Assembly (NCBI RefSeq): GCF_031846185.1
Contig: NZ_JAVRIF010000010.1
Location: 62,001 to 126,000, forward strand
DNA from: Thalassotalea_H castellviae
Lineage (GTDB): Bacteria > Pseudomonadota > Gammaproteobacteria > Enterobacterales > Alteromonadaceae
Direction of reading: 5' to 3'
Length of the DNA: 64,000 nucleotides
Below the pieces are notes generated by a model that was not told the DNA's origin, ran no database searches, and saw only the letters and a program-made list of their open reading frames with translations. The number at the start of each line of letters is the position of its first letter. The first letter of the stretch is position 1. Of this stretch, positions 16,525-25,696 are shown in pieces. A program made the translations under genes and the position numbers.

Positions 16525-17733
16525 ATGAAAAATTTCTCTGTTTCACAAGATTTCAGATCTTACCGCCTCACCAATATTGATATGTTACGAGGACTGGTTA
16601 TTATTATTATGGCAATCGATCATGTTCGTGATTTTTTCATGATTAACATGATTCAAGATCCTATGTCTCAACCTGATATTCCAGCCAGTATTTACTTTAC
16701 ACGTTGGATCACGCATTTTTGCGCACCTGTTTTTGTGTTTCTAGCCGGCACTTCTGTTGGTTTAATGGCGACTCGTAAATCTAAGCATGATTTGGCTGCA
16801 TTTCTAGTAAAAAGAGGGATCTGGCTAATTTTTGTGGAAGTAGTCTTTATTTCTTCTCTCTATACCATGTCTCCTTTTCAAGGAATATTGCAGTTTGGCG
16901 GCTCTACATTAATTGCACTACAGGTCATCTGGGCAATTGGTGCTTCTATGATAGTTCTAGCAGGATTCCAGTATTTAGGGGCAAAGACTTGTCTAATCAT
17001 TGCTGCAATTATACTGCTTGGCCACAATGCACTTGATACAATTTGGCCAGCAGGAAATTTGTTTTCCGGTACTAATCCTGTTTGGTATGGACTTCATGTT
17101 CAATCTTCCATTAAAGCCGGTCCTCTTCATATTGCGTTTGTCTACCCGCTACTCTCTTGGATAGGTGTTATGTTATTGGGTTACGGCACTGCCTTTATTT
17201 TTGAGAAAAAACCTGAAACTCGGGATCCCATACTAATAAAATATGGCCTAATAATGATCCTTGCTTTCATTGCCTTGAGATTATCAGGGCTATATGGTGA
17301 TGCAAACTCCTGGAAATTGTCGGAGATTGGCCTAGTTGCAACAATATTCGACTTTATGAACGTAACTAAATATCCACCCAGTCTGCTTTTTCTACTTATA
17401 ACCTTGGGGCCTATGGCAATCTTATGTGGCTATGCTGATCGAATGACAGGTTGGCTTAAAGATACCTTGGTGATGTTTGGTCGAGTACCTTTTGCTTTTT
17501 ACCTGGCTCATTATTGTTTAATCCGTCTTTATAGTTTCATTCTGGGAAATATTCAAGGGTTTGACAGCAGTGAGCTGTTAGTATTCTTTTTCTTTTTTCC
17601 TAAAGGTTATGGAGTAAGTTTGGAGTGGGTTTATGTGATTTGGGCACTGGTTATTATTACACTCTACCCTCTTTGTAAATGGGTTGCAGAGATAAAGGCT
17701 CAACGAAAAGACTGGTGGTTAAGTTATCTCTAG
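16525..17733 (+). CDS. DUF1624/HGSNAT-like integral membrane acyltransferase
   Basis: 402 residues with about ten membrane spans. The opening RLTNIDMLRGLVIIIMAIDH, with the Arg-Gly then Asp-His pair, is the signature of the heparan-alpha-glucosaminide N-acetyltransferase catalytic (DUF1624) family, which moves acetyl groups across a membrane to a sugar acceptor. Later blocks (GRVPFAFYLAHYCLIRLY) agree. The acceptor in bacteria is generally unknown. It stands alone between two non-coding stretches of 680 and 430 nt, and its codon use (more GGA, CTC, CGG) looks a little different from its neighbours, so it may have been acquired. AAAGGG lies upstream of ATG. Confidence 0.85.
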   Translation: MKNFSVSQDFRSYRLTNIDMLRGLVIIIMAIDHVRDFFMINMIQDPMSQPDIPASIYFTRWITHFCAPVFVFLAGTSVGLMATRKSKHDLAAFLVKRGIWLIFVEVVFISSLYTMSPFQGILQFGGSTLIALQVIWAIGASMIVLAGFQYLGAKTCLIIAAIILLGHNALDTIWPAGNLFSGTNPVWYGLHVQSSIKAGPLHIAFVYPLLSWIGVMLLGYGTAFIFEKKPETRDPILIKYGLIMILAFIALRLSGLYGDANSWKLSEIGLVATIFDFMNVTKYPPSLLFLLITLGPMAILCGYADRMTGWLKDTLVMFGRVPFAFYLAHYCLIRLYSFILGNIQGFDSSELLVFFFFFPKGYGVSLEWVYVIWALVIITLYPLCKWVAEIKAQRKDWWLSYL

Positions 17734-17995
17734 ATGAAATGGTTTAATTTTCGATATCTGTGCGCACAAAGTGAGCTTTATGCGACAAAACGTTAAAGGA
17801 GTATTCTCGCGCTTTTTTATCTGATAGCATAAATTAAATCTTCAATGTACTACTAAGTTATTGAAAAATAGTCAGATTGAAAATTTAAATCGTCCGGTTA
17901 CGTATCAAAGAAGGCATTAGATTCGACTAAGAGACAGTTTTTATGTTGCCACAATTGCTCAATAACAAAAGTATTATTAGATATTGATAAACAGC
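17734..17995. other. Non-coding stretch after the DUF1624 gene
   Basis: No gene, tRNA or clear terminator for the DUF1624 gene is seen. Short open frames here have no ribosome site. Confidence 0.4.
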
Positions 17996-18030
17996 TAATA
18001 AAAAGCCCGAATAGTGATATTCGGGCTTTT
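17996..18030 (-). terminator. groEL terminator
   Basis: AAAAGCCCGAATA (18001-18013) pairs perfectly with TATTCGGGCTTTT (18018-18030), followed on the reverse strand by five T. It lies 130 nt past the groEL stop, with a palindromic repeat in between. Confidence 0.85.
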
Positions 18031-18069
18031 ATTTAATAAGGGATTGGACTTATTTAGGTGCAGGGTAAA

Positions 18070-18154
18070 TTGTTTAGTTCAAGGCGCTTTATAATGACGT
18101 TTAGTGTTTCTTAAACGAGTGATAAAGCAACGATGAAAAAGGCAATTTAAACAA
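18070..18154. repeat. Interspersed palindromic element, copy 2
   Basis: A long imperfect hairpin: outer arms TTGTTTA/TTTAAACAA, middle arms CTTTAT/ATAAAG and a core ACGTTTAGTGTTTCTTAAACG then AGTG (18097-18121). The core loop is shared with copy 1 at 6591-6642. It lies between groEL and its terminator, so it would be in the 3' UTR. Confidence 0.6.
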
Positions 18155-18161
18155 GCATAAA

Positions 18162-19814
18162 TTACATCATGCCGCCCATGCCGCCCATTCCGCCCATGCC
18201 GCCCATATCAGGCATTGCAGGAGCTGCACCACCATCTTTAACCGGCGCGTCTGTGATCATCGCTTCTGTTGTTAACATTAAGCCAGCAACCGACGCGGCA
18301 AATTGTAACGCTGAACGAGTTACTTTAGTTGGGTCTAAGATACCCATTTCTAACATATCGCCGTATTCGCTGTTACCGGCATTGTAACCGTAGTTACCTT
18401 CGCCATTACGTACTGCATTTAACACTACTGAAGCTTCGTCACCACAGTTGTTCACGATTTGACGTAAAGGCGCTTCCATCGCACGAATTGCAACGTTGAT
18501 ACCGTGAGTTTGGTCTTCGTTAGCACCTTCAAGGTCTTTAATTGCGTCAGCTGCGCGAACTAATGCAACACCACCACCAGCAACAACACCTTCTTCAACG
18601 GCTGCGCGTGTCGCATGTAATGCATCTTCAACACGTGCTTTTTTCTCTTTCATTTCAACTTCGGTAGCGGCACCAATTTTGATAACGGCAACACCGCCCG
18701 CTAATTTCGCTAAACGCTCTTGTAATTTTTCTTTGTCGTAATCTGAAGATGACTCTTCAATTTGACCACGAATTTGAGCAACACGAGCTTGAATGTCTGC
18801 TTCTTCACCAATACCGTCAATAATCGTGGTGTTGTCCTTAGAGATAACAACACGTTTCGCTTGACCTAAATCTTCTAATGTTGCTTTTTCAAGCTCCATG
18901 CCGATTTCTTCGGAAATTACGGTACCTGCGGTTAATGTTGCAATGTCTTGTAACATTGCTTTACGGCGATCACCAAAACCAGGCGCTTTAACCGCTGCTA
19001 CTTTCACAATACCACGCATGTTGTTTACAACTAATGTTGCCAACGCTTCGCCTTCAACATCTTCAGCAATAATTAATAATGGTTTACCGGCTTTAGCAAC
19101 ACCTTCAAGCGTTGTTAATAGTTCACGGATATTAGAAACTTTTTTATCGACTAATAAAATAAATGGGTTTTCTAATTCAACACTGCCGCTTTCTTGGTTA
19201 TTGATGAAATATGGTGATAAATAACCACGGTCAAACTGCATACCTTCAACAACGTCTAATTCGTCAGTTAATGCTTGACCTTCTTCAACGGTAATAACAC
19301 CTTCAGTGCCTACTTTATCCATTGCTGTAGCAATGATTTGGCCAACGGTTTCATCAGAGTTAGCAGAAATAGTACCTACTTGTTCGATAGCTTTGTTGTC
19401 TGCACATTCTTGAGAAGCACCTTTAAGCGCTTCAACAGCAGCAATAACTGCTTTGTCGATCCCGCGTTTAAGATCCATTGGGTTCATACCCGCTGCAATT
19501 GATTTTAAACCTTCATTAACAATTGCTTGTGCTAAAACTGTTGCTGTTGTTGTACCGTCACCAGCTTCATCATTGGCTTTAGAAGCAACTTCTTTCACCA
19601 TTTGAGCGCCCATGTTTTCGAATTTATCTTCTAATTCGATTTCTTTCGCTACTGACACACCATCTTTAGTGATAGTTGGGCCACCAAATGATTTATCTAA
19701 TACTACGTTACGACCTTTAGGGCCTAAAGTTACTTTTACTGCATCAGCTAATACGTTAACGCCTTTCAGCATTTTAACACGTGCGTCGTTACCAAATAAT
19801 ACGTCTTTTGCCAT
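18162..19814 (-). CDS. groL: Chaperonin GroEL (60 kDa subunit)
   Basis: The 550-residue chaperonin assists folding together with GroES. The N-terminus AKDVLFGNDARVKMLKGVNVLADAVKVTLGPKGRN and the ATP-binding DGTTTATVLAQ are standard. The C-terminus ends in the flexible GGM repeat (GGMGGMGGMGGMM). It follows groES by 150 nt on the same strand; that gap contains a palindromic repeat, unusual in an operon where the two genes are normally closer. Expression is from the sigma-32-type promoter before groES. A decayed copy of its 3' end exists at 10476-10595. Confidence 0.98.
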   Translation of the reverse strand: MAKDVLFGNDARVKMLKGVNVLADAVKVTLGPKGRNVVLDKSFGGPTITKDGVSVAKEIELEDKFENMGAQMVKEVASKANDEAGDGTTTATVLAQAIVNEGLKSIAAGMNPMDLKRGIDKAVIAAVEALKGASQECADNKAIEQVGTISANSDETVGQIIATAMDKVGTEGVITVEEGQALTDELDVVEGMQFDRGYLSPYFINNQESGSVELENPFILLVDKKVSNIRELLTTLEGVAKAGKPLLIIAEDVEGEALATLVVNNMRGIVKVAAVKAPGFGDRRKAMLQDIATLTAGTVISEEIGMELEKATLEDLGQAKRVVISKDNTTIIDGIGEEADIQARVAQIRGQIEESSSDYDKEKLQERLAKLAGGVAVIKIGAATEVEMKEKKARVEDALHATRAAVEEGVVAGGGVALVRAADAIKDLEGANEDQTHGINVAIRAMEAPLRQIVNNCGDEASVVLNAVRNGEGNYGYNAGNSEYGDMLEMGILDPTKVTRSALQFAASVAGLMLTTEAMITDAPVKDGGAAPAMPDMGGMGGMGGMGGMM

Positions 19815-19866
19815 TGTCTTAAATTCCTATATTCAAAATATTCATTAATGCTTTGCTTTAAACTAG

Positions 19867-19956
19867 TTAGCTATAGAGCAAAGAAAAAGCGCGGAGCTTA
19901 CGAAAGTAAGTGAGCACTTTTGATGCCGCTATAAGGCTTAAATAGCGACAAGCTAA
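19867..19956. repeat. Interspersed palindromic element, copy 3 (inside the groESL operon)
   Basis: The core GCGCGGAGCTTAC/GTAAGTGAGCAC (19889-19917) shares the sequence GCGCGGAGC and GTGAGCACTTT with copy 4 at 61321-61425. Outer arms are imperfect (TTAGCT/AGCTAA). It fills most of the groES-groEL gap. Confidence 0.65.
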
Positions 19957-19964
19957 GTGATTAA

Positions 19965-20255
19965 TTATTCTACGATTGCTAAAATATCAGCTTCGCTAAG
20001 AATTAATACGTCTTCGCCGTCAATTTTTTCTGTTTTAACGCCATAACCTTCATTGAAGATTACTTGATCGCCAACTTTAACGTCTAATGCACGTACTTCG
20101 CCGTTTTCTAAAATACGGCCGTTACCTACAGCTACAACTTCACCGCGCGTTGACTTTTCTGCAGCACTACCTGTTAATACAATACCGCCAGCAGATTTTG
20201 ACTCTACTTCTTTACGCTTAATGATTACGCGATCATGTAATGGACGAATGCTCAT
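19965..20255 (-). CDS. groS: Co-chaperonin GroES
   Basis: The 96-residue co-chaperonin caps the GroEL cavity. MSIRPLHDRVIIKRKEVESK, the mobile loop region SAGGIVLTGSAAEKS and the C-terminal DVLILSEADILAIVE are characteristic. GGAGAG lies eight bases before ATG 20255. It is the first gene of the operon, behind a sigma-32-type promoter. Confidence 0.98.
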   Translation of the reverse strand: MSIRPLHDRVIIKRKEVESKSAGGIVLTGSAAEKSTRGEVVAVGNGRILENGEVRALDVKVGDQVIFNEGYGVKTEKIDGEDVLILSEADILAIVE

Positions 20256-20339
20256 TTATTTTCTCTCCGAGATGTTACTTAACTTAAAGGTTTAAATTAG
20301 GGTTATTAAAAAATTGGTTTGTAAATACCTGTGAAAATA

Positions 20340-20367
20340 AGATGGGGCTTATTTAATACTTCACAAG
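20340..20367 (-). promoter_or_regulatory. Sigma-32 (heat-shock) promoter of groESL
   Basis: On the reverse strand CTTGTGA (20367-20361), 13 nt, then CCCCATCT (20347-20340). This is close to the heat-shock consensus CTTGAAA and CCCCATNT at normal spacing. The two elements sit inside a GGGCTT/AAGCCC dyad that could also act as the fxsA terminator. Confidence 0.8.
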
Positions 20368-20384
20368 CCCTAAATCATATTTTT

Positions 20385-20894
20385 TTAATCTTTACGTTCA
20401 AACTCACCATCAATGGTTTTTCCTTGATGCGACTCATTATGTAAATCAGCAGGGTTTTGTCCAAAATCATTCTGGTTAAAGTCCGAATGATTAAAGTGCT
20501 GAGAATGCACACTAAAACCTGCACTAGAAGAAGATATATTGGTTTTTAAATGCTGTTGCACCGAGTTAATCAATGCCTTCCGTATTTGGGGCACCAGTAA
20601 AGATAACCCGAAAAAGTCAGTCACAAAACCTGGCGTCACCAGTAAAACACCAGCCACTAATAATAAAAGCCCGGCAACTATTTCATCCGATGGCATTTCA
20701 CCTTGAGCCATTTTAGTTTGCACGGACTGTAAAGTTGCTATGCCTTGTTGTTTGACATTTTTAGCGCCAAGCCATGCCGTGATAATGACAATTGCAATGG
20801 TTGGCCAAGCCCCTAAGATAGCGCCAACATTTATAAGCACCATAATTTCAATGATTGGAACAATGATAAAAAGTAAAAATAAAACTCTAAACAT
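20385..20894 (-). CDS. fxsA: FxsA family membrane protein
   Basis: The 169-residue protein begins MFRVLFLLFIIVPIIEIMVL and has the FxsA pattern: two or three spans, then LLLVAGVLLVTPGFVTDFFGLSLLVP. FxsA (suppressor of F exclusion of phage T7) is a cytoplasmic-membrane protein whose cellular role is not well defined. The C-terminal 55 residues are polar and His/Asn-rich and not conserved. It lies directly upstream of groES on the same strand, with the heat-shock promoter between them. Confidence 0.9.
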   Translation of the reverse strand: MFRVLFLLFIIVPIIEIMVLINVGAILGAWPTIAIVIITAWLGAKNVKQQGIATLQSVQTKMAQGEMPSDEIVAGLLLLVAGVLLVTPGFVTDFFGLSLLVPQIRKALINSVQQHLKTNISSSSAGFSVHSQHFNHSDFNQNDFGQNPADLHNESHQGKTIDGEFERKD

Positions 20895-21056
20895 AAAATT
20901 TCTCTTTTAATAGATGAAACAAATATGGGGTTGTTCAGGTCTTTTTCAAGCATGAAGCTTCAGCAGAGTCATTGCAATTTAATCTGCTTGTTGATTCAAT
21001 AGCAAAAATAGCAAGTTAGATTGTTTATTTAAGCTTAAGTTAAGGAAACATCATTA

Positions 21057-21368
21057 ATGTATCAGGTTGTGCTTTGTACCTGCCCTACAATGACGTCAGC
21101 AAAAGAAATAGCGACACATTTAGTGCAACATAAATTAGCGGCTTGTATCAATATCATTCCCAATGTTATGTCTATTTATCGTTGGCAAAACGTTATTGAA
21201 CATAGCGAAGAAATACAATTATTGATTAAAACCGAGAGTGTCAAATTTGATATTGTAAGCCGTGAAATCAAACGCTTACATCCTTATGATACTCCTGAAG
21301 TTGTCGCTTTGAACATCCAGCAAGGTGATACGCATTATTTAAACTGGATCAAAGAATCATTGAATTAA
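21057..21368 (+). CDS. cutA: Divalent-cation tolerance protein CutA
   Basis: The 103-residue trimeric CutA1 family protein shows LCTCPTMTSAKEIATHLVQHKLAACINIIP, then SIYRWQNVIEHSEEIQLLIKT and HPYDTPEVVALNI, all family blocks. CutA is linked to copper tolerance in E. coli, but its exact function is open. AAGGAA lies nine bases before the ATG. It is followed after four bases by dsbD; the cutA-dsbD pair is an old conserved operon in Gammaproteobacteria. Confidence 0.95.
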   Translation: MYQVVLCTCPTMTSAKEIATHLVQHKLAACINIIPNVMSIYRWQNVIEHSEEIQLLIKTESVKFDIVSREIKRLHPYDTPEVVALNIQQGDTHYLNWIKESLN

Positions 21369-21372
21369 CATT

Positions 21373-23193
21373 ATGAAACAATTATCACGTGCTTTATTCT
21401 TGTTCGCGCTATTTTTTTCCACCCAAGTAAGTTTCGTTACTTTTGCACAACAATCAATTTTTGACACATCCTCCTCACTGTTTAGTAACGAAGATGAGTT
21501 TTTAAAGCCAGAGCAAGCCTTTGTATTTAATTTTGACCAAAATAATAGCCAAGTTGCGGTCACGTTCGAGATAGCTGAAGGTTACTACTTATACAAGCAA
21601 CAATTTAAATTCACCGCTGAAAACAGTGAGCTTGCTGAGGTTGTTTTGCCCATAGGCATTGACCATGAAGATGAATTTTTTGGTAAACAACAAATTTATA
21701 AAGGCTCGTTAGCCTTTGCTGTGCCATTAATTTCAGTTGCCTCGGATGGTTTATTACACATACGATATCAAGGTTGTGCTGAGAAAGGCTTATGTTTTCC
21801 ACCCATAACCAAAACGATTAGCTTAAGTAAAATCAGCACAAATAATTCAGCTGTATTATCAGCACTTGCTCAACCGACCACCGAATCGACTAGCTCAAAT
21901 AATGTCGCTGACGTTGATAATGATGTTAGTGAGCAACATGAGCTAGCGGCAATGTTAGCAGGTAACAATGTTTGGCTGACATTAATCGCTTTTTTTGCTG
22001 GCGGATTATTATTGTCTTTTACCCCCTGTGTATTCCCTATGTATCCTATTTTGACTGGGATCATTGTTGGCCAGAAAGATAAATTATCGACGAAAAAAGC
22101 CTTTAGTTTATCTTTCTTTTATGTACAAGGCATGGCGCTTACCTATACCGCATTAGGCATTGTTGTTGCACTTGCTGGGGCAAAATTTCAAGCCATGTTT
22201 CAACATCCTTATGTATTAATAGCTTTAAGTATATTATTTATCTTTTTAGCATTATCCATGTTTGGTTTATTTAATCTTGCACTGCCAAGTAGTTGGCAGA
22301 ACAAACTCAACAATATCAGCAATGGCCAAAAAGGCGGTTCATATTGGGGAGTGTTAATGATGGGCGCAATTTCAGGTTTAGTTGCCTCACCATGTACTAC
22401 TGCGCCTTTAACAGGAGCACTGTTATATATTTCTCAATCGGGTGATATTGCCTTAGGTGCGTCTGCGTTATACGCATTAAGTTTAGGCATGGGGTTGCCG
22501 TTATTAATTTTAGGCAGTTCCGGCGGAAAAATTCTCCCTAAAGCGGGTGGCTGGATGAATGTCATCAAAAATATCTTTGGTTTGCTATTGTTAGCCGTAC
22601 CTATTTTCTTATTAGAGCGTTTTATTCCTGCAATATTCACTCAAATATTATGGGTAAGTTTAATATTAGCTAGTGCTACTTATTTTTATGTGGTGAATAG
22701 AGATACCAAAACTAACTTTGCTTTTGGCGTAAGAAGTTTAATCATTTTTCTAATGATGTTTTATGGCGCTCAAAAAGCCTATCATTTAATTCATCCGGAA
22801 CCGGTAAATTCTGTCGTCACACATTCGGAAAATACCTTTATTAAAGTAGCGTCATTAAATGAACTCCAAGAGCAAATTAGCTTAGCAAATACTCAAGGGA
22901 AAACAGTTATGGTTGACCTTTATGCAGACTGGTGTATTGCTTGTAAAGAGTTTGAAGAATACACTTTTCCGGATCCAGCAGTTCAAAAAGCGCTAATGAA
23001 TACCGTAATGATACAAATAGATTTGACCGATATGGGCAGTGAAGAAAATGTTGAATTTATGGGACACTTTGAAGTATTTGGATTACCATCAATATTATTC
23101 TTTGATTTGCAAGGTAAAGAACTAACCACGAAACGCGTCACAGGTTTTATGTCTGCTGAACCCTTTGCCGCACATGTAAAGGCCATTTTTTAG
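21373..23193 (+). CDS. dsbD: Thiol:disulfide interchange protein DsbD
   Basis: The 606-residue membrane reductase carries electrons from cytoplasmic thioredoxin to periplasmic DsbC/DsbE. Signal peptide (to about residue 25), then the N-terminal alpha domain with KGCAEKGLCFPP-type Cys pair (GCAEKGLC), then an eight-span core with the two essential Cys (SFTPCVFPMYP and ASPCTTAPLTG), then the C-terminal thioredoxin-like domain with WCIAC (Cys521, Cys524). All three Cys pairs are intact. It is co-transcribed with cutA. Confidence 0.95.
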   Translation: MKQLSRALFLFALFFSTQVSFVTFAQQSIFDTSSSLFSNEDEFLKPEQAFVFNFDQNNSQVAVTFEIAEGYYLYKQQFKFTAENSELAEVVLPIGIDHEDEFFGKQQIYKGSLAFAVPLISVASDGLLHIRYQGCAEKGLCFPPITKTISLSKISTNNSAVLSALAQPTTESTSSNNVADVDNDVSEQHELAAMLAGNNVWLTLIAFFAGGLLLSFTPCVFPMYPILTGIIVGQKDKLSTKKAFSLSFFYVQGMALTYTALGIVVALAGAKFQAMFQHPYVLIALSILFIFLALSMFGLFNLALPSSWQNKLNNISNGQKGGSYWGVLMMGAISGLVASPCTTAPLTGALLYISQSGDIALGASALYALSLGMGLPLLILGSSGGKILPKAGGWMNVIKNIFGLLLLAVPIFLLERFIPAIFTQILWVSLILASATYFYVVNRDTKTNFAFGVRSLIIFLMMFYGAQKAYHLIHPEPVNSVVTHSENTFIKVASLNELQEQISLANTQGKTVMVDLYADWCIACKEFEEYTFPDPAVQKALMNTVMIQIDLTDMGSEENVEFMGHFEVFGLPSILFFDLQGKELTTKRVTGFMSAEPFAAHVKAIF

Positions 23194-23248
23194 CTTGTAA
23201 GGTTTTCTAATCTAACGTTAAAGACATCAAAATAAGGCTCAAAGTCGT

Positions 23249-25693
23249 TTAGTCAAACACGACTTGAGCCGTTGTTTTCCAATAACCATCACTAATTTGG
23301 CTTTTTATAAAATCAAATAATTCAGCTTCAGGTATCGGTTTAGAGAAATAATATCCTTGGATAATATCACAATCATTTTCCGCTAAGCTTCTCAATTGAG
23401 CACCAGTTTCAACCCCTTCGGCAACCACTTTTAAGCCCAAATTTTTCACCATGGCGATCGTTGATATAATAATTTGATAATCGGCATGATTCTCTAACAT
23501 ACCAAAGATAAAGCTTTTATCTATTTTAATGACATCAACTGGCATTTTTTTGATGTAAGCTAAGGATGAATAACCGGTACCAAAGTCATCGATAGCAAAA
23601 CTAAAGCCGATCTCTTTTAGTGCATTCATCATTTCTATTGCTCGATCAATATCTTTAACTAACGTTTGTTCGGTCAGCTCTAACTCGAAACATTTAGCAG
23701 GTAAATTAAACTCAGCTAAAAGAGCACGAAGAAAACTAGGTAAATTAACATCTATAAACTGGCCTGCGGATAAGTTAATGGCAATACGCACTTCATTTAA
23801 GCCTAAATTCCGCAATTCTTGGCAGTGCTCAAAGCAACGACGAATAATCCAATAACCTAGCTCAACCATATGCTCAGAGTTTTCCAAAATTGGAATAAAA
23901 TCATCCGGTGAGATCATGCCTTTCTCAGGGTGTTTCCAACGTAACAAAGCTTCAAAACCATATAACTGCTTACTCTTAGCAACAATTTGCGGTTGTAAAC
24001 TTAAACTAAATTGACCTTTCGCTAATGCTTGGCGAACTTCCGACTCCATCATGACTCGATGCGCAACTCGTTGATACATATCTTGATGATAAATATGGAA
24101 TTGGTCGCCACCATTATCTTTAGCTTCGTACATGGCGATATCAGCCTGACTCACCAATTGCTCTGCTTTAATGGTTTCATCATCACTAAAGGCAATACCA
24201 ATGCTGGTAGAGACATAAAAGATACTCGATTTAATTTTGATTGGTTTCTTAAAGCGTTCTAATATTTCTTGAGCAATGGGCTCTGCTTCTTCAGCTGAGG
24301 TAACATTGTTTAATACAATAACGAATTCATCCCCGCCAAAACGACACGCTAAATCAACATTTCTTATGCTTAAGCGAACACGATTTGCTGCTTCAATTAA
24401 TAATTTATCGCCTTCACTGTGACCATGACTGTCATTTACTTTTTTAAAGTCATCTAAATCGAGAAACAAGATTGCCACACCTTGTTTATAACGAGAAATA
24501 TTCGCCACGGCTTTTCTAATCTGATAATTAAGCATATTTCGATTAGGTAACCCGGTTAGCAAGTCATACATGGCAATATTTTCGAGCTCTTTAGTTTTTT
24601 GCTCTATTTCAATGTTCAGTTGCTCTAATTCATAACTTAATTCGGTAGCTGAATCAGCAACAATATCTAGTTCGTCTACTAATAATCGGCGTCGTTTTAA
24701 TCGAATTTTTCGAAATTGTTCAAATTCTTTTTTCGCGAGAAGTGGTAACGCATTGGATAATGTAAGAATTCTATTGGTAAAAGGGTTAGCAACCAGGTAA
24801 ACCAAGATAGCTAAAGTGATAAAGATTAACGATGAGGATAATAAAAACTGAAATCGATATTGTTTATATTCATCTTTTATCGAGGTAACATCATCAACTA
24901 ACGACAAATAAAATTGTTTTTTATTTGTCTCAGCTAACATCATTAAATTCATTAAATAACTATTACTATGAATATCGACTTGAAACCCTAGCTCTTTCAC
25001 TTCATCAACGTATACGTTTTTGCCGATATTATCGATGAGCCCTTGCATCAATCCAACATTTGACGTTGATAAAAATTCGGCATCTGAAACTAACACTTTG
25101 TTTTGTTTATTAAAACTGACAACCGCAATTTCACTGTTTAATGCTTGGTTTATCGAATAAATAACATCTACCAGTGACATTGTCATCACAATAACCGCTA
25201 AGTCACCTTGCCGATTAAGTATCGGGACGGCAATAAGTTGTTCACAATGCTTTGCACAATATAATTGATGAAAAGGCTCTTGTTCTGATAGCACTTTTAA
25301 AGCGGTATTTTGTGCATATTCGGTTAATTGAACCGTACTAAATAGCAGTTGATTTTGATTATCGATCAACCAAACATTTTCAACATTATGGTTGAGCTGC
25401 AACGCATCAACTTGCCTGGCTAATGCCGTAGACAAGCTTACTAAATTACTTTCATTATTTAATTGGACAACATCGCTAAACGATTCGATCCAAAGCGTTA
25501 ATTTTTCGCGAGCAATACCAGTATGTAATGCAAGCTGGCTTTTACTTTGTTTAACTTTTTCAACTTGAAATTGCTTAAATTCATTATTTAAACGTGAAAT
25601 TGATAACAGTGATATACCCGCACTAAGAATCAATAAAGCACTAACGACTAGAATCAATAGTTTGGCAGGAACACTAACAAATAACTTTTTCAT
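23249..25693 (-). CDS. Membrane-bound GGDEF/EAL c-di-GMP enzyme
   Basis: The 814-residue protein has a first span (about 11-31), a periplasmic sensor region (to about 280), a second span (283-304), a linker, then a GGDEF domain (GGDEF at 453-457, preceded by the product-inhibition site RNVD at 444-447) and an EAL domain (EALLR starting at 581; later ELELTEQTLV and DDFGTGYSS). Both catalytic signatures are intact, so either synthesis or breakdown of c-di-GMP is possible. It is the last gene of an operon with a porin-like protein (gap of three bases) and a small binding protein, so the periplasmic region may read out what those two handle. Confidence 0.9.
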   Translation of the reverse strand: MKKLFVSVPAKLLILVVSALLILSAGISLLSISRLNNEFKQFQVEKVKQSKSQLALHTGIAREKLTLWIESFSDVVQLNNESNLVSLSTALARQVDALQLNHNVENVWLIDNQNQLLFSTVQLTEYAQNTALKVLSEQEPFHQLYCAKHCEQLIAVPILNRQGDLAVIVMTMSLVDVIYSINQALNSEIAVVSFNKQNKVLVSDAEFLSTSNVGLMQGLIDNIGKNVYVDEVKELGFQVDIHSNSYLMNLMMLAETNKKQFYLSLVDDVTSIKDEYKQYRFQFLLSSSLIFITLAILVYLVANPFTNRILTLSNALPLLAKKEFEQFRKIRLKRRRLLVDELDIVADSATELSYELEQLNIEIEQKTKELENIAMYDLLTGLPNRNMLNYQIRKAVANISRYKQGVAILFLDLDDFKKVNDSHGHSEGDKLLIEAANRVRLSIRNVDLACRFGGDEFVIVLNNVTSAEEAEPIAQEILERFKKPIKIKSSIFYVSTSIGIAFSDDETIKAEQLVSQADIAMYEAKDNGGDQFHIYHQDMYQRVAHRVMMESEVRQALAKGQFSLSLQPQIVAKSKQLYGFEALLRWKHPEKGMISPDDFIPILENSEHMVELGYWIIRRCFEHCQELRNLGLNEVRIAINLSAGQFIDVNLPSFLRALLAEFNLPAKCFELELTEQTLVKDIDRAIEMMNALKEIGFSFAIDDFGTGYSSLAYIKKMPVDVIKIDKSFIFGMLENHADYQIIISTIAMVKNLGLKVVAEGVETGAQLRSLAENDCDIIQGYYFSKPIPEAELFDFIKSQISDGYWKTTAQVVFD

Positions 25694-25696
25694 TCA

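Noticed and set aside
18169..19848. Forward-strand open frames across groEL
   Set aside because: They are antisense shadows of the strongly biased groEL sequence with no ribosome sites.
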